NCBI RefSeq assembly: GCF_011397635.1
Contig: NC_064759.1
Coordinates: 16,140,428 to 16,204,427 of the forward strand
Length of the DNA stretch: 64,000 bases
Direction of reading: 5' to 3'
From: Epinephelus fuscoguttatus
Taxonomy: Eukaryota; Chordata; Actinopteri; Perciformes; Serranidae
The number at the start of each line of letters is the position of its first letter. Position 1 is the first letter of the stretch. A program made the position numbers and the translations under genes. Below are positions 11,028 to 24,672 of the stretch, piece by piece. The notes beneath the pieces were generated by a model that was given only the letters and a program-made list of their open reading frames with translations, was not told where the DNA came from and did not search any database.

Positions 11028-13680
11028 GGCACATTTTGGCGTAATGTTCCTTTATGTTGTTGGCCCGCTATGGATTGGCCTTTAACCCTGTGTAGTTAAA
11101 CTTTTTTCTTACTTTGTATTTTTGGATTGTTTATACATGTGTGAATGAATTGTTTGTGTGCTTTTGTGGTTGTAAACCTGCCTGCTTCGAACTTCCCTTT
11201 GAGGGATGAATTAAATTTTGTTAGATTGAATTAAGCTGAAACCTCTTTACCCCTGCTGCATTTATGCCAATCATTTTACAGTATTACAGTAACTGCCACA
11301 AGTGAGATCAGCTAACTTCTTCCGTGTCAGTCCGTGTTGTATTCACGACCACTAAAACTAGTCTAAACACCCATCAGTTTAGAAGAAAGCACCTAACAAG
11401 GCTAAGCTTTACATCATGTAATAATCGTGCTGTCAGAATGGACATCTTGTTTTTGACTATTTTGTTTGTGTGCATGTTTAAATCTATACCAGTTTGATTG
11501 AGGTTTCTTGTGACCCGACGGATGGTCCAAGTAGAATGACGGAGATATCATATTGTTGTTCTGTGTCGCGGTTCATTTCAAATTAAAGAATGAGATTCCG
11601 CACGTTTCCTCAATTTTTAGCTGACCCAAATCTATTAATGTATTAATTTTGTTTTGAAAAACACTCTTTATAGAGTTTTAATAGTCAATATTTGGTTGTA
11701 GTTTTTTAGTTAATGATTGAAGTCTGCGATCAACAGATAATCAGCAGGCCCTCAGTATCTTACCTGGTGATACTCTGACTGACCTGTCGAACTGCAGTGA
11801 TCTTCATGCCTTGCTTGTTTTGGGGCCTTTTAGCATCAGCTTTATCTGCAAACTGATGTGCTGGCCAATAGAATTACCATGTTTGGCCACAGAAAACTAT
11901 TTGTTTCAGACCATTGTTTCGCTTCACTGTTCTAAAATTCAGGGGAGTGTGTTCAACAAACGCAGTTCGCCCAATAACATCTTCAAACACCGATGAGGCT
12001 TGAAGGCAGCTCTTTAATCTCACAGTTTTATTTGTGTGCTGGAGTACAAAGCAGAAATAATGAAAAATTGTTACTTATGGATTACATCCTATATAGTGAA
12101 AGAAAATTAATGCATTCCTTTCTCCCTTTTATACTGACGAGAAGAATGTAAACATTTATATTTACTGGCTGGATGTGTATTTTTTTTATCTCTTCTGTAA
12201 GCAATTACCAAGCTGTGTTTCCCTTACTCTGTTATGAAAATATAATGTCTGTGTTGCACTGGGGGTTGTTTTCATATGAGAAAACAGGATTCCCTTTTCA
12301 TGGCTATTACTCAGTTCTCTTTCTCGTTGTCTGTCTTACAGAAATGAACACACTCAATCATTCAAAGCGAAACTGAAATTTCTGAACCAGTGTGTGTTCC
12401 TCCTTCTTGTGTTTCCATTAGGGTTGTCCTCCCTTTAGGAGTATGTATCCAGCAGCTGAGAAAATCCCCATATACAGCTAATAAAGTTAACTTATTGTGA
12501 ACAGTAACGTTAGTTAAACAAAGCCATGTAAACACCTGCTACAAGTTTGTGTCACATTGTGTTGAATGTCAATCAGCTGGATTTGATTGCCGCAACAAAT
12601 GTGCAGCAATCAGCATGTTGATTTGTGAGTTTTCAGAGCAACAGGAGACGGCTAACAGAGCTCCAGCTGCAGCTGCAATCTGCACACTTGATTGTTAAAT
12701 AATCCAAAATCCTTTAATTTGAAATGATCACCTGATAGGTGATTTCCCGTGCTGTAAACTCCCCTCATGTTTAGCTTCAGTTCCACACAGGTTTCAGTTG
12801 TGAGTGCAGCTTCTGGTGAGTGGAGTCAGTGTTTAAATAGCACGTTGAGATCGATCACTGACCAGTCTCACACTGAAAGTATACATTTTCTAGTTTGTTT
12901 TATCTGTCACAAGATGGCAGTTGAGTGAGGCTCCCCCTGTGCTGCTAATGTGTGTCAGGTTTGCAACTTTAACGTTAAAGTGCTAAGCAAGAAGATGGTT
13001 CCCAGTAGGCCGAGGGTTAAGTGCACTGAACCAGGAAATGAAACACAATGGTTAAACTGTTCTAAAGCTGTTACTGTGAGGTAGATGAGTGCACCTGTGT
13101 GTGTCGGACACTGAGCACTGAGCATTTAAATGAAATGGTGTTCATTGTTGTTAAATGTTGTTGCTGTGTTTTATTTCGTCGTCTTCCTCTGGACATCTTC
13201 TACTTTTTTACTTCAAGTTAAGGAGTAATACAAATATTACTCAGGGCAAATACATTTTAGATATATATATTTTTGCCTTTATTTGATAGTTAACAGTGTA
13301 GCGATGGACAGAAAACGTGGTGTGATATGCACCAAACAGACTTGAAATGAACCGAGGACGTGGCGGTTATGTGATGTGACTGTGAGAAAATGCATTATAT
13401 GGACAAAACATGTGCATTTAGGTTCATTTTAGAGCTCTGTTGCTGAACATTTTGTCACATTATGCTGCGCATATGGCATAATGCTGTGCTAAATGTACTA
13501 AACCTGAATGTAAGTAAATAAGTAAAATGTATTTGTGTAGCGTTTTTCACAGACATAAATCACAAAGTGCTTCTCACAGGCATTATACAACATACAGGAA
13601 AAAAAAATCGTAATCAAAAGTACAAAATTAAGAATGCAGTACATAACGAGAAAGAAACACATGCTCTCTTTCGTGCTTAA
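11028..13680. other. Intergenic region, no gene recognised
   Basis: No exon with family identity was found on either strand. Bases about 11150-11235 ('cttccctttgagggatgaat') resemble the 3' tail of a fish LINE. The remainder is AT-rich single-copy-looking sequence. Confidence 0.45.
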
Positions 13681-13689
13681 AATGAGAAT

Positions 13690-14205
13690 ACCTTGTATAT
13701 TAAAGAAAGGTGGGGAAAAGATGCAAGAATTTGGCTTTCTGAGGAGACGTGGGGTAAATGTAGAGAGAGAATATTGCTGGTAAAATATTATTATTATTAT
13801 ATTATTATAAGATACTTTAAAACTTACACCAGGAGAAATACAAAAATATAAGTCGTACGTGGAAGCAAATCATTTTCATATATTTTGGGACTGTCCCAAA
13901 CTCAGTTTATGCAGGAAGGGAATCCACAAAACGTTAAGCATGATGTTTAGGGCTCACATATCCCTGAACTTGCAGCGTCTTTATATGGATCACGTTTTGC
14001 TTTTAAAACAGAGGACAAATACAAAGCTGCTGCAAGCCCTTTTGGCAGCAAGTAAATAATCAATCACTAGAAAGCAGCCAAAAGCAGTACCACCTGCTTT
14101 GGAAGGTTGGTATAGAATTTTTTGGAAATATTTAAAAGGGAAAAGTAACTTTCTATTTGAGGATCAAAAGGAACAGTTTCTATCAAATCTGGAATAAACT
14201 GATCG
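13690..14205 (+). mobile_element. L1/Tx1-type LINE ORF2 relic (3' end)
   Basis: Plus-strand translation shows the L1-family C-terminal signature HFHIFWDCPKL at about 13865-13900. Before it are decayed pieces such as ARIWLSEETWG. After it come RIFWKYLKG and, in another frame, FLFEDQKEQFL. Stops and frame changes interrupt the reading, so this is a dead 5'-truncated insertion. Confidence 0.65.
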
Positions 14206-14689
14206 ATTTTATAAGCTCATTCGAGGCAGACTTTGTATGGCTCCAGTTACCTTTAATCTTCCTCTCCTCGTCTTGATACGCATAATAGAAGTGTAAGCTC
14301 CCTTAGTTCTAACGTATATGTGTTTTACAGAGTGTGTGATGGGCATATGTCAGAAAGCGAAATACAACAATTGTGGTCCAATTGAAGTGGAAGTACACAC
14401 TGGTCTGTGGGTTGTATCCATGTGGATATGCAGCTGAATATTGGATATACTGTTGGAAGTGATAATGGAGGGCTGAAAGTTTTCCTGAGGACTGAGTTTC
14501 GACCTACAGCAGTAGTGGCTCTTCCCTTTTTCTGTGCATATGCACAATGCACATGAATATAAATAACTGGAAAGAGGGTTTTAAGTAAAAAATATCTAAA
14601 GGACTATGTGCACACTATGATATTGCCTTTTCCAGATAAAAAGTATATAAATAAAATGCAGTATCAACAATTTCACCACACACCTTTCT

Positions 14690-16085
14690 GAAAAGGTCCA
14701 TCTTTAGCTGTCTTATAAGAAACCTCAGAGTCAGCAGAGTAAGGGTGCAGGCATTACATTATTTAGGTACTACGGCTTCAAAAGCTTGATCACCATGAAT
14801 TTTAAGGCTGGTTCGAAGGACAGAGAGTGAATTTAGTATGTTTAGTATATATCAATATTCCTAACAGAGTGAGCTGAGGAGTACAAGCAAAGTATTTCAG
14901 CCAAATATGCGGGAATCCGACCGTGTAATGCTTTGTAAGTAAGAATGAGAATTTTAAACTGCTTCATACACATCATGGAGTGATCGAATTAACCCAGTAC
15001 CAAGTCGTATTTAAACATCTCCAGTCAAATGATACCTACTAGTACTTTTTGTGCTGGGGTCTAATCCCAAACTGTCCAGATTCCCCACAAGATCAGGAAA
15101 CTTTCTGTTGCTGAAGTCTCCGCAGCCACTCTCCTCGGCAAATGGTCAGTTCAAAGTCTGCCCAATTAGCATGAGCTAACACAACAGTAGGGGATAACAT
15201 CTAACACCACAAACTCACACCGACACCAAATTACTAACTGCTAACAGTTAGCAGTTATTGTTCTTGTACTGGTATTGTCATTTTTTAAATGATTCCCAGC
15301 CCTACAGTTAACTAATATTTTGTAAGTGGAAAAAACAAGATCTGATCAGCCGCTTAACATGGGTGTGGAGCGATTATGTAGGTTTGATTGAGCGGCAGAG
15401 AAAAGATGCCATTAAACCTGCATTTTCCATTTGCGGGTTTGTTTGTTAAATCCCCGGACTGCTCTCATTTGCTTTGTTAATTCTGATAAGCTTGTTTTTC
15501 ACCTTTGAACACTAATTTTGTCATTAATCGGAACAGAAAATGAGAATTAGATTTGATGAAAACATTTCGTGGAAACTGTTAATTTTCCTCCAAGCGCACA
15601 GACAGTTTGACGGGCTGCTGTTGAAAACTCGTGCAAACAAAAAGCAAAAAACACCTTCCACTCAGTAATGAAAAAATGTGTCTAAAATGATCCACACAAA
15701 GTTACGTGTGGCCAAATAACAGTCTTAGATTATATATGTCAAGTTATCAGATATTGTTGGGAAATATTTTGCATGATTGGGGTGGCAGCCTTTTCTGAAG
15801 CAACAACCAAAACCTCTGGTATCAGCACTGAGTTGTAAAAGAAATTCTGCTGTCCAGTTTGTAATAGTGTTAAGGCCATCGAAGAGCCTTGATTACCTGC
15901 AAGGCTCACTAGGTTTGACTGAGAAGTAGAGTCGGATATCATCCACAAATAAAAGTTTCGCATTATTAAATGTGTGCCAAGGGCAGCAAATCTATGAAGA
16001 ATAACAGGGGCCCCAGAACTGAGCCCTGCGGGACACCACAAGTAACACAATGTACTGTGGTGCATTAGGAAAGAAACGTTCATAG
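14690..16085. repeat. Old, degraded interspersed repeat(s)
   Basis: Bases 14690-15020 ('aagaaacctcagagtcagca', 'gtaatgctttgtaagtaaga') and 15890-16040 ('gtcggatatcatccacaaat', 'gagccctgcgggacaccaca') recall a repeat common in teleost introns. Both pieces are diverged and have no intact frame. Classification is from memory of the phrasing and is uncertain. The duplicated segment at 15414-15775 lies between them. Confidence 0.4.
15414..15775 (+). repeat. Duplicated intergenic segment, copy 1
   Basis: Aligns by eye with 18594-19064 in the same orientation. Shared strings include 'gggtttgtttgttaaatc', 'gctctcatttgctttgttaa', 'tggaaactgttaattttcct' and 'ggccaaataacagtcttaga'. No open frame is preserved. 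Confidence 0.85.
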
Positions 16086-16089
16086 ATAC

Positions 16090-18590
16090 TATGACATCGG
16101 AAAGTTGGTGTTTGCAGGGAGGCTGTTTAATTGAGAGATAGCTGACTGTGTTTTGTATTCATGATCATGTTCAGCAACCCCTGAACTTCCATGCAGTTAA
16201 CCTTTTCGGAAAGAGGTCTAATTCTGACAGTAATTTGGATGAGTGATCTGGTCAAATTGGTTATTTACAGGAATTTAGTCACAACAGCTATTTAGACAGT
16301 TGTTGCGTACATGTATGTAGGCGCTGTGAGTGTACTGCAGTTTTTCCATGGCTAACCAACGTCATCATTAAACTCCAGCAAATCAGCATTATGTTAATGA
16401 AAACTCTACAGTAGCAGTATGCTTTAACATGAACCGTGCTCATTTCTTGTGACCTATGATGCATTTTTCCGATGCCAAAGATAACTCTGCTTAGTAAGAA
16501 TTTCTTAGGAATATCACACAAACATGACTTGACTTTGCGACCTACTACAGCATGACAGTCCTGTTTGTGTTTCATTTTTTGTTTGTGCCTGAGCTAACTG
16601 TTACAAAAATATATTTTTCCACTCTGATGAAACGATTATGCAGCAGCCTACAAGAAATACAGTAGCATACGAAAATAACCATCGGTGTGCACGAATGATG
16701 GAGTTCAAGTGGTGAGTGGGAGAGACATCTATTGTTTCACAACTGTGAAGTTTCAAAGAAGTTTGAATGAAGTTTCCCCACATGATGAAACAAACAGTTT
16801 TCAGTCATTGAGCAGAATGTCACTTGTTTCTGATTCTCAACCTCATTTCCACTGACATTTTGTTTATATCTAAAACAGTCACAGACAGAACAAACTCTGT
16901 ACTTTCCTGTTTTCGCAGGGCTTCAGACATCATCCAGTGTTTTTGCTACCTGCCTCTGTTAAATAGCACATCATTCTTCTAACTATAAATGGTTTTAAAA
17001 CATTTAAAAAAACAAGTTAGAGACAGATATCAGAGATCGCGTGGTGAGGGAAATCCTCTGTAGGAGTGAAATGGAGGATGAGAAAACAAAAAGATAGATA
17101 CGAAAAAAGTGAATCACCCTTGATTCTTGCTTGTGGCCCACACTTTTAGTCTTTTTCTCTTTCAGTAATGAAACGATGTGGTCCACACGCCCTCGTCAGG
17201 TGTGTGACTAATGAGGGAGTCCTCACTTTCAGGTGTTTTCCACCAAAATCACAGCTCCAAAACACACATCCACTGACAATGCTTTAACTTTCGACCTTTT
17301 CTTTGCGGCACATTTATGTCCAGGTGTTCTGTGAGAGAATGCTCATTTACGCTGGGCCCTAAATGTTTCTGTATGGCAGCAATAACTTTAAGGGTTTTTG
17401 TACTGAGGAGCGAACAAAAAGCTTGTTTCATTTTGAGCTCAGAGACAACAGAAGCAGGTGTGAGCCCTTCATGAAGGCAGTACAGAGGCAGGCAGACAAA
17501 CCTCAGAGAGACACATGAGACGTGTGTGAGATGTTTGTTTTGTCCTTGTTGTGGTTCATGTTGCTAAACCACTTCGGCAGTGCGTTTCTACATCTCCAGT
17601 CTCTTAATGATCCCTGTAGCTGTCATTAGTTAGCTTGGCCTCAGACAGATCACCTCATTATTGTGTGGAGATGAATTTCTATTTTCTTACGATGCCTTAA
17701 AAACGAATGTTTGTCGATGTTGTACAAGAAAAAATTACACTCATGTGAATGTTAAACCTTTAAGCTATCTGTATTATATTGTTCTCTCTAATTCTGACTC
17801 AGTGAAGCCTGAAATTACACAAAGTGCCTTATTTTACTAAATTTCCTTTGTGGTTTTAAGTTTTAATTAACAGAGTTTTAAGTTATCAAGTTTCACTGAA
17901 AAGAAACAAACAAACTAAGCTCATGCCGACTGTGACGGCTATTCCAGTTTCATTTACATACCTTTAGCTTTCCAGAAACGTTGGTTTGAAATGCATAAAA
18001 GTTTATTAGACCATTTTTTCTCCCAGTTTTTAAACTCATGTCATAATACCACACTATATAGCAATATTGAGACAGAAACTATGTTGTGCAGTTGTGTGCG
18101 TTACTTCAGTAAGGGCGACAATAAGCTCAAACTCAGACAACAATAAGGACAGACAGAGAGCCACAGATGCTACATTACTGTTGTTGAATTGAGTGCAGAT
18201 GAGGCTCCACAGCAGGTTACAGCAGGTTAGGAGTGGAGATAAGCAATTGCAGATGTTTGGCTCCCGCACAGGTGTACTTTTACCCCAAAAGTTTTACATC
18301 TTGTCATGTGAAGCGTCATCTGAATTTCACTCTGGATGACTGACAGTTGATTTTCTTCACATCACTGAAACACTCAGTGAATTGTGAATTGAAAAACTGA
18401 TTTTGAACAAGGCTTGTATACTTAAATGTGTGGCTTACCTCTGATCCAAAAACATATATACAAAGAAATAATCAGCCCTCAGCGGGTTCATGGTGCAGAG
18501 TCTGCCAAAAGCAGGACAACAATGAGTAAATGAGTGCAGGACTCTATTTAGTTAGTCCTTATTTAAGGACAAATGTTGGTTTTCACAGAG
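16090..18590. other. Intergenic region, no gene recognised
   Basis: AT-rich sequence with short, unconvincing open frames on both strands. No splice-framed exon and no RNA gene was recognised. Confidence 0.5.
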
Positions 18591-18593
18591 ATC

Positions 18594-19064
18594 AAACCTG
18601 CACTTTCCATTTTACGGGTTTGTTTGTTAAATCTCCGGGCTGCTCTCATTTGCTTTGTTAATTCTGATCAGCTTGTGTTTCACTGTTGAACACTAATTTT
18701 ATCATTAATCGGACCAGAAAACAAGAATTAGATTAGATGAAAACATTTAGTGGAAACTGTTAATTTTCCTCTAGCCGCACAGACCGTTTGGCGGGCTGCT
18801 GTTAAAAACTCATATGAACAAAGATTTATTTAAATTTTTATATAAATTCAACTCAAATAGTTTTTCTAACAAAGTTTAAAACATGGCCTGCTCAATAATG
18901 AGAAAATGTGTTTAAAATTATGCACACAAAGTTTGGCATGGCCAAATAACAGTCTTAGATTTGACCGTTTGACTCAAACCGGTGTGATATATCATCAATT
19001 GAGTGCTGCAACAAGAACATGCAGATTATATGTTAAGTTATCAGGCATTGATGGGAAAATTTAT
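18594..19064 (+). repeat. Duplicated intergenic segment, copy 2
   Basis: Partner of 15414-15775. It is about 100 bp longer because of insertions, mainly at about 18818-18890 and 18960-19020. Spacing between the copies is about 3.2 kb. Confidence 0.85.
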
Positions 19065-20160
19065 TAAATACCTTTAACATTAATCAGGAGGAATTAAAGA
19101 AATGAATGAATGACATTTTTATGGGTATAAATGTTTCTTTGGTTGATACTCAGTATTGCACGCAAGAGCACTTTGACTATTTTAACAGTAAGATCATGGT
19201 TCTTGGCTGAAAAAGTCATTTTGTTTGTCGGACGAGAAACAAATCGTCCTGCACATTTATACAACCTTAACATTAATCTTGTTGTGAACTCTAAGACTAC
19301 AAGGTACGCTGATGTGCGTAGCTCCCGGTGTTCACACAACAGTATTTGTCCGCTTCTTTGAAGTTACCTTGAGACTCTAATGTCGTTAACGTGATTGTGT
19401 AAAAACATTTTTTCATGACAAATAAAGCCTGAAGTGATGGTAGGTCAGTGTGTAAAAATGAACACAGGGACTGGTGTTGGAGCTGTGATGAGGTGATCTT
19501 ATAGAGGAGAAAATAAAAGGCGCTGATGGTTGCATTTCCATGAATTGAAGTCTATTGATATATTTATTTCACCATATTTATACTAAACACATGAGCCGTC
19601 CCAGCGACACAATTTCTCCAAAACTATTTCTTTTTCCCTTATTGCACTATATCTGAGTGTTTCTTTTTAGGAACTGTTTCATTTTTAATTTGCATTTAAC
19701 AACTGCTTTTGTGAAGATTGGTCCAGCAGTTCATGGCTTGAATTCTGACACACTAATTATGTATCTAAATCAGTACAATTATACAACCCGGGGAAAATCA
19801 ACTGAGCAATTATAATAAATTAGGCCGTAAGCCGTCCATGTGCTATTTAGAATGTGCTAAAGATAGATAATGAGTCCGTGGAGACCGTTCACAAATTCTG
19901 TGACTTCTGTTATCAGGCAGCAAGTCAAATAACATTTTTATCCAATAAAGATTAGTGGTTTGTTTATCTGTTGGACTGTTTAGAAAGTAAAAAGGAACAA
20001 AGAAAATCATGAGTACACCTCAATTTACTGATTGAAACATGGCATCATTACACATTAGTATTACAGTGCAATAATATGTAACATTAAAATGAAACATACA
20101 CATTAGGCAATTAGTTCAAACAATTTCAGATTAGAAGGAAAAAAACAATGAGATGAGATC
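19065..20160. other. Intergenic region upstream of CD4-1
   Basis: No gene seen. AT-rich, with a few weak overlapping open frames at 19094-19361 on both strands that lack family features. Confidence 0.5.
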
Positions 20161-20363
20161 TCTCCTTCTTTATAACAGCCAATCAAAGGTCATTATTCTG
20201 ATTTTACGTTTGATCGACGACTGTGTGCCTTGTTTCCAGACCAATCGCTGGCGAGGGAGGTGCAACGGCACTTAAAAAGAGGGTTTGTTTGATAAATATT
20301 CAACATTTCCACCTGACGCCGGATCACTGAACACATAGGGACACTCAGCACTCAACAACAGAT
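20160..20363 (+). promoter_or_regulatory. Putative CD4-1 promoter and non-coding first exon
   Basis: A strong donor (CAGAT|GTAAGTA, GT at 20364) ends a stretch with no usable frame: the ATG it contains is followed directly by TAA. Upstream are an inverted-CCAAT-type 'gaccaatcg' at about 20239, a TCF/LEF-like ATCAAAG at about 20183 and an A-rich TATA-like 'cttaaaaag' at about 20270. These fit a T-lineage promoter but are short motifs. The exon would splice to an acceptor at 24651 or 24659. Confidence 0.45.
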
Positions 20364-21689
20364 GTAAGTATACTGTGATTTCTTATAGATTCGAGCTGAA
20401 TACTTTAAAATATAAAAACATTTACTGCTGTATGTACTTAATATTAGTGTCAAATGTTTTTTCAAACCTGGTACTTATGTTGACTGATGATCCTGTGAGA
20501 CCTCAGCAGGCGGAGCGGGGCCGAAATGTCAGAGTTTTTGAATTGCAGCTACAGAGACAAGATGTATTAATCAAACGCACGTACTGATCCTTGAAATAAA
20601 ATTGTGAGAAACAGCAGATCATTAAACATGAAAATAATCTTTTATATTTATACAATTGTCATTACACCTAAAATCATTTTGAGGTTTTGGATTTTGTTTA
20701 TTTATATTTATTTCAGCACTGTGTGTCACACCGCTATGCAACACAATAAATAAATTATTAAGTTAAAATTTATTCGTGAGGAAATTTTATTTTCGTGAAT
20801 TTATTTTACAGGGACCTTTAATTGCAACATGATAATCTGAGTTACATGTGTTGTAATACAGTAACATTAATTTGTGTACTGCTTATATTGCAGTCTAACA
20901 ATATTGTTTCCTGCTTGTGTAATGCATAAGGAGTAAAATTATATTTACTAGAAGAATATATATATGTTAAATTCAGTTCAGGTGCCGCCAAAAACAAGAA
21001 TTTAAATAGTACAAAACAGACATATTTCATATAAATTGTACTGTCAACCTGTCTGTCCTTTATCTTTTTCTGCTCACTCTCCTCCCTTCATTGCCTCCAC
21101 TCAGTGTCTGACCCTCCCCCCTCCCCCCTCCCCCCTCCATCTCTGCTTGTTGTTGAAGCTCCATCCTGACTACAGATATGATCGTCTTGGTTTCTGGGTT
21201 AAAGCTCCACAGGTGCTGTGACTCTGAACGTCTGTGCATCGCCAGTTTCTCTCGGTCTCCCCTTTTTACTCACTCTCTTACAAACTCTGGTCTTAGTCAT
21301 CATAAATAATGCAGCATTTTTATATCATATCTCAGACATCTCTCTCTTCACATGTTTACAGTCCTTGATCTTTTATAGATACATTGGAAACATACATAAA
21401 CCATTTGCTTCGAGACGTTTCTCCTTGACACAAATCACCTCAGATTTTAATATTTAATGCTGCTTTTCTTGAGGTAACTGACTGACTGCCATTTTAAGTG
21501 CGAGGGCCCCAGACGGATGATTATAACATTTTAAAGCCATAAGCAGAATTTATGTACAATAAAAAGGACTTTGTGACCTTAATAAATTTGAAATATGCAT
21601 GCTGATACTTTCATGTAGAGGGCTATAACTCATTGAGGATCGTTTGTGAGCGGATCCGGCCTCTAATGGTGAGACAAAGAGATTTTTAG

Positions 21690-21865
21690 AAGGATTTTTT
21701 GGACATTTTATGCATTTATTGGACAGCTGACAGTGGAGAGATGACAGGAAACGAAAGGAGAGAGGTGAGGAATGACAGGCAAAAAGAGGTCCCTGGCCGG
21801 AGGCAAATGGGGGACATTGCGTTCATGGCTGGCGCTTTAACCCCTAGACCACCAGGGTGCTCAAA
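21690..21865 (-). repeat. tRNA-derived SINE, minus strand
   Basis: Read on the minus strand it begins 'caccctggtggtctaggggt', with an A-box-like TGGTCTAGGGG, and continues 'taaagcgccagccatgaac'. The plus strand carries 'tggagagatgacaggaaacg'. This matches the general layout of an abundant teleost tRNA-type SINE. Confidence 0.5.
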
Positions 21866-24487
21866 CTTTGATATTTTTTATACCACAAAAAAAAGGAATT
21901 GTCAAAAGCTAATACAGGCCTTTATGGATAGGTATTCTTACAAAGTTATTGTAGATTAAGAGGAAAAAAATACTAATGGAAGTTAATTTGTACATCAAAT
22001 ATCTATCAAATGTAACTCAGGTTGGACTATTATTTTCTTATTTTTATAATATATATTGTTTTGTTAGTTCTTGTAATTAAAGGTCAACATTTGTCATGTC
22101 TACTCACCTCTTTATACAATATAATTCCTGGGTCTTCAACAGATGGTTCACGATCTGTAGGAGGTCCTCTGAGTAAGGCAGCGGGTTGCCAAATTATTAT
22201 TTGGTAATTTAAGTTTCAGTTTAAGCTTCTTTTTTTTTTTTTTTAACTAACCAAATACACACCAAATATGAATTGGCTTAATTGTAAATGAAAAAAACAA
22301 AACTTTACCCAACATTAATGACGGCTAATGGTTAGTTGTGAATTCTTGTGTCTGCTAGCTAACGCTAAATCACTGTGCAGCGCCTATCCATAACGGCAGG
22401 CTGAAGAAGTTAATTAACATTAATGTGCTATTGAAACATTTTGGCAAATTAGTTGTATTATTATTTAAAGTGTCGGCCTATGCGCATTCGGAGCCACAAT
22501 GGATCGTTTCATAACTTTTTTTTACAAGAGACTTTAGCATACCCTCTGCCTCAGAAACCACTGGCAAACTCACCTAGCCTACAGCTGCTGCTAAATTTGC
22601 ATCAGGCAGAGCACGACCCGAAAGAAAATTCTCAAATGTAACTCAGATTGATACCATATATACAGTAGTAAGGGGTCCTTGAAAACGTTGACAACCCCTA
22701 ATTTATTTAAGCTTGAAGCAAAACACCCAATAAATATTAATAAACAGTGTTCTGTGTTGATTTTAGTGTAAGATTTCATTTGATCTTAATGTCAAATAAA
22801 ATCTTGAAAAATAAATCTCAGATCTTCGTCTTTTGCACTCGCTTTTGGCCGTAAGCGCAACTCAAAGTTAAAAGACCCAACAGCTTTATCTTCATCATGG
22901 GAAATTGCCTGGCCTGTGTGACTACACGCACAATCCTTCAATTAAATTAGAAATTGTATTTATATTTCATGACTGATTTTTGATGTTAGGGGTTTAGTTT
23001 AAAATATATTTGACACATAACCTATATCTTTTTCTCCAAAGGGTCTAATCAATATTAAAACAACAATAAAAGTCTTCGACAAGATGTTTTTGTGCACAAC
23101 CATAACTTACTGTACACACCACAGAGATAAAGTGGAGGGGGAGAAAGACAGATAAGGGAGTGAGAATCTACCTTAAGCCACAGTCTAGGTGTGCTGCTGG
23201 TGCTGTGGTCTCTTTTCTTTTCTCTTCTTAAGCGTGGAGAGATCCGTCTTTCGTGGAACAGGGGAGGAAGAGAGGGGGTGTGAGAGGCAGAGGGTGATGA
23301 TTGGGATAAGAATCTGCACCTTAACTAAATCAAGGCCCACCACAACCCAGCATACGCTCTGTGTCTCTTCCCTCCGACATTTGTCTGTTTCTTCTCATCC
23401 AAAAACCCACCACAGACCGCCTACTCTCGACTCTCTCAGCTCTCTCAACTCTTTGTCTTTTATCTCCTCAAATCTCTCCAAATCTGAGACCACCACAACC
23501 CCCTCTTTCTTCCTGCTGAAAGATTTCTCTTTGCAGCAAAAATTGATACAATATGCACACACAATTATATGATAAAGTAAGGACATCACTACAACATTAA
23601 TTTACTAAAATACAGCTTTTCTAAATCTCTCAATAACTTTGTTATTGCTCTGATGCTTAATTTTTTTGTGCATAAATTAAACCTTGCAAAAAATTATTTC
23701 TTTGTGAATCTGGTATATGTCAGAGACGTGTTAGGGCTTATTGCATTACTGTATATTGACAAGTGGTTTTAATATTCTGTTGCTGTCATATTTGTAGAGG
23801 GGGCGGATAAAATTTAAGGAGCAATATGATATAATGCAGTGTATTACAATATATCTACTGGACAGCCTCTCAAATAAATACAGAAAGAAGTCATTTTAAA
23901 AATACAGAGTTGAATCAACAGCTTTATCAACAGTACCAACCAAAAACCAAACATTAAACTCAGATTAAAATTTACAAAGGTAGATTTTCAAGGTTAAACT
24001 GGAAAAGTAAACAGTTAAATATCTTCCTCAGAAAGAGTGCTGATAGTGTTCCACAGGGCTCCTTACTTGGCCCACTCATTTTTGCACGTACATGTTCCTT
24101 TTCCACCAAATTATACAACAACACTGTGTAAAAATTGCATTTCTATGTAGACGACACACCTTTGTATTATTTTCTCCAGCACCTGATGAGCCTGACTATC
24201 TAAATTATTGAACACAGGATGGCTTAAGGAGTAATACAACTTGGAACACTAACATTTTTTATAAAACAAAACATTAAAAAAAAAAAAAGAACACATTTAA
24301 AGTGGCTTTAAAACTTTTGCAAAACAGGTTCAATGAGGGAAAAAGCTTGTTGTTGTTGTAGATCATAACGTAGCTCACTGACTGTATTTTTTCAGCTCGA
24401 ATATATCAAAAATCTCAGAACACATCTGGGATGTACTGATGCAAAGACAATGATTCATGCTTTGGTCTTCTCTGGTCTGACTAATGC

Positions 24488-24488
24488 A

Positions 24489-24556
<68 letters not shown>

Positions 24557-24567
24557 CATATATATAT
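24488..24567. repeat. (AT)n microsatellite
   Basis: About 80 bases of alternating AT interrupted by a few tatgtatatacat steps. It lies about 100 bases upstream of the first CD4-1 coding exon. Confidence 0.95.
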
Positions 24568-24672
24568 GAAAGCTGCTCTACAAAACGTTTATTATTATTA
24601 TTATCATGCAGAATTTATATAAATGTTACCTGTGTTTTTCTAAATTAACAGTTTTTCAGACGTGTGACTGAA

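Larger units (their letters stand above)
20364..24651 (+). other. CD4-1 intron 1 (within the 5'UTR)
   Basis: About 4.3 kb with no coding exon recognised. It holds a C-rich tract (about 21115-21136), a SINE (about 21690-21865), a diverged repeat with 'gctagctaacgctaaa' (about 22080-22700), a T-run near 22231 and an (AT)n tract at 24488-24567. Confidence 0.5.

Noticed and set aside
13859-14059. Small plus-strand gene
   Set aside because: HFHIFWDCPKL is an L1-type ORF2 signature; interrupted, so a dead LINE.
23189-23589. 127-codon plus-strand frame in CD4-1 intron 1
   Set aside because: Ser/Thr/Leu-rich low-complexity translation, overlapped by an antisense frame, with no splice framing.
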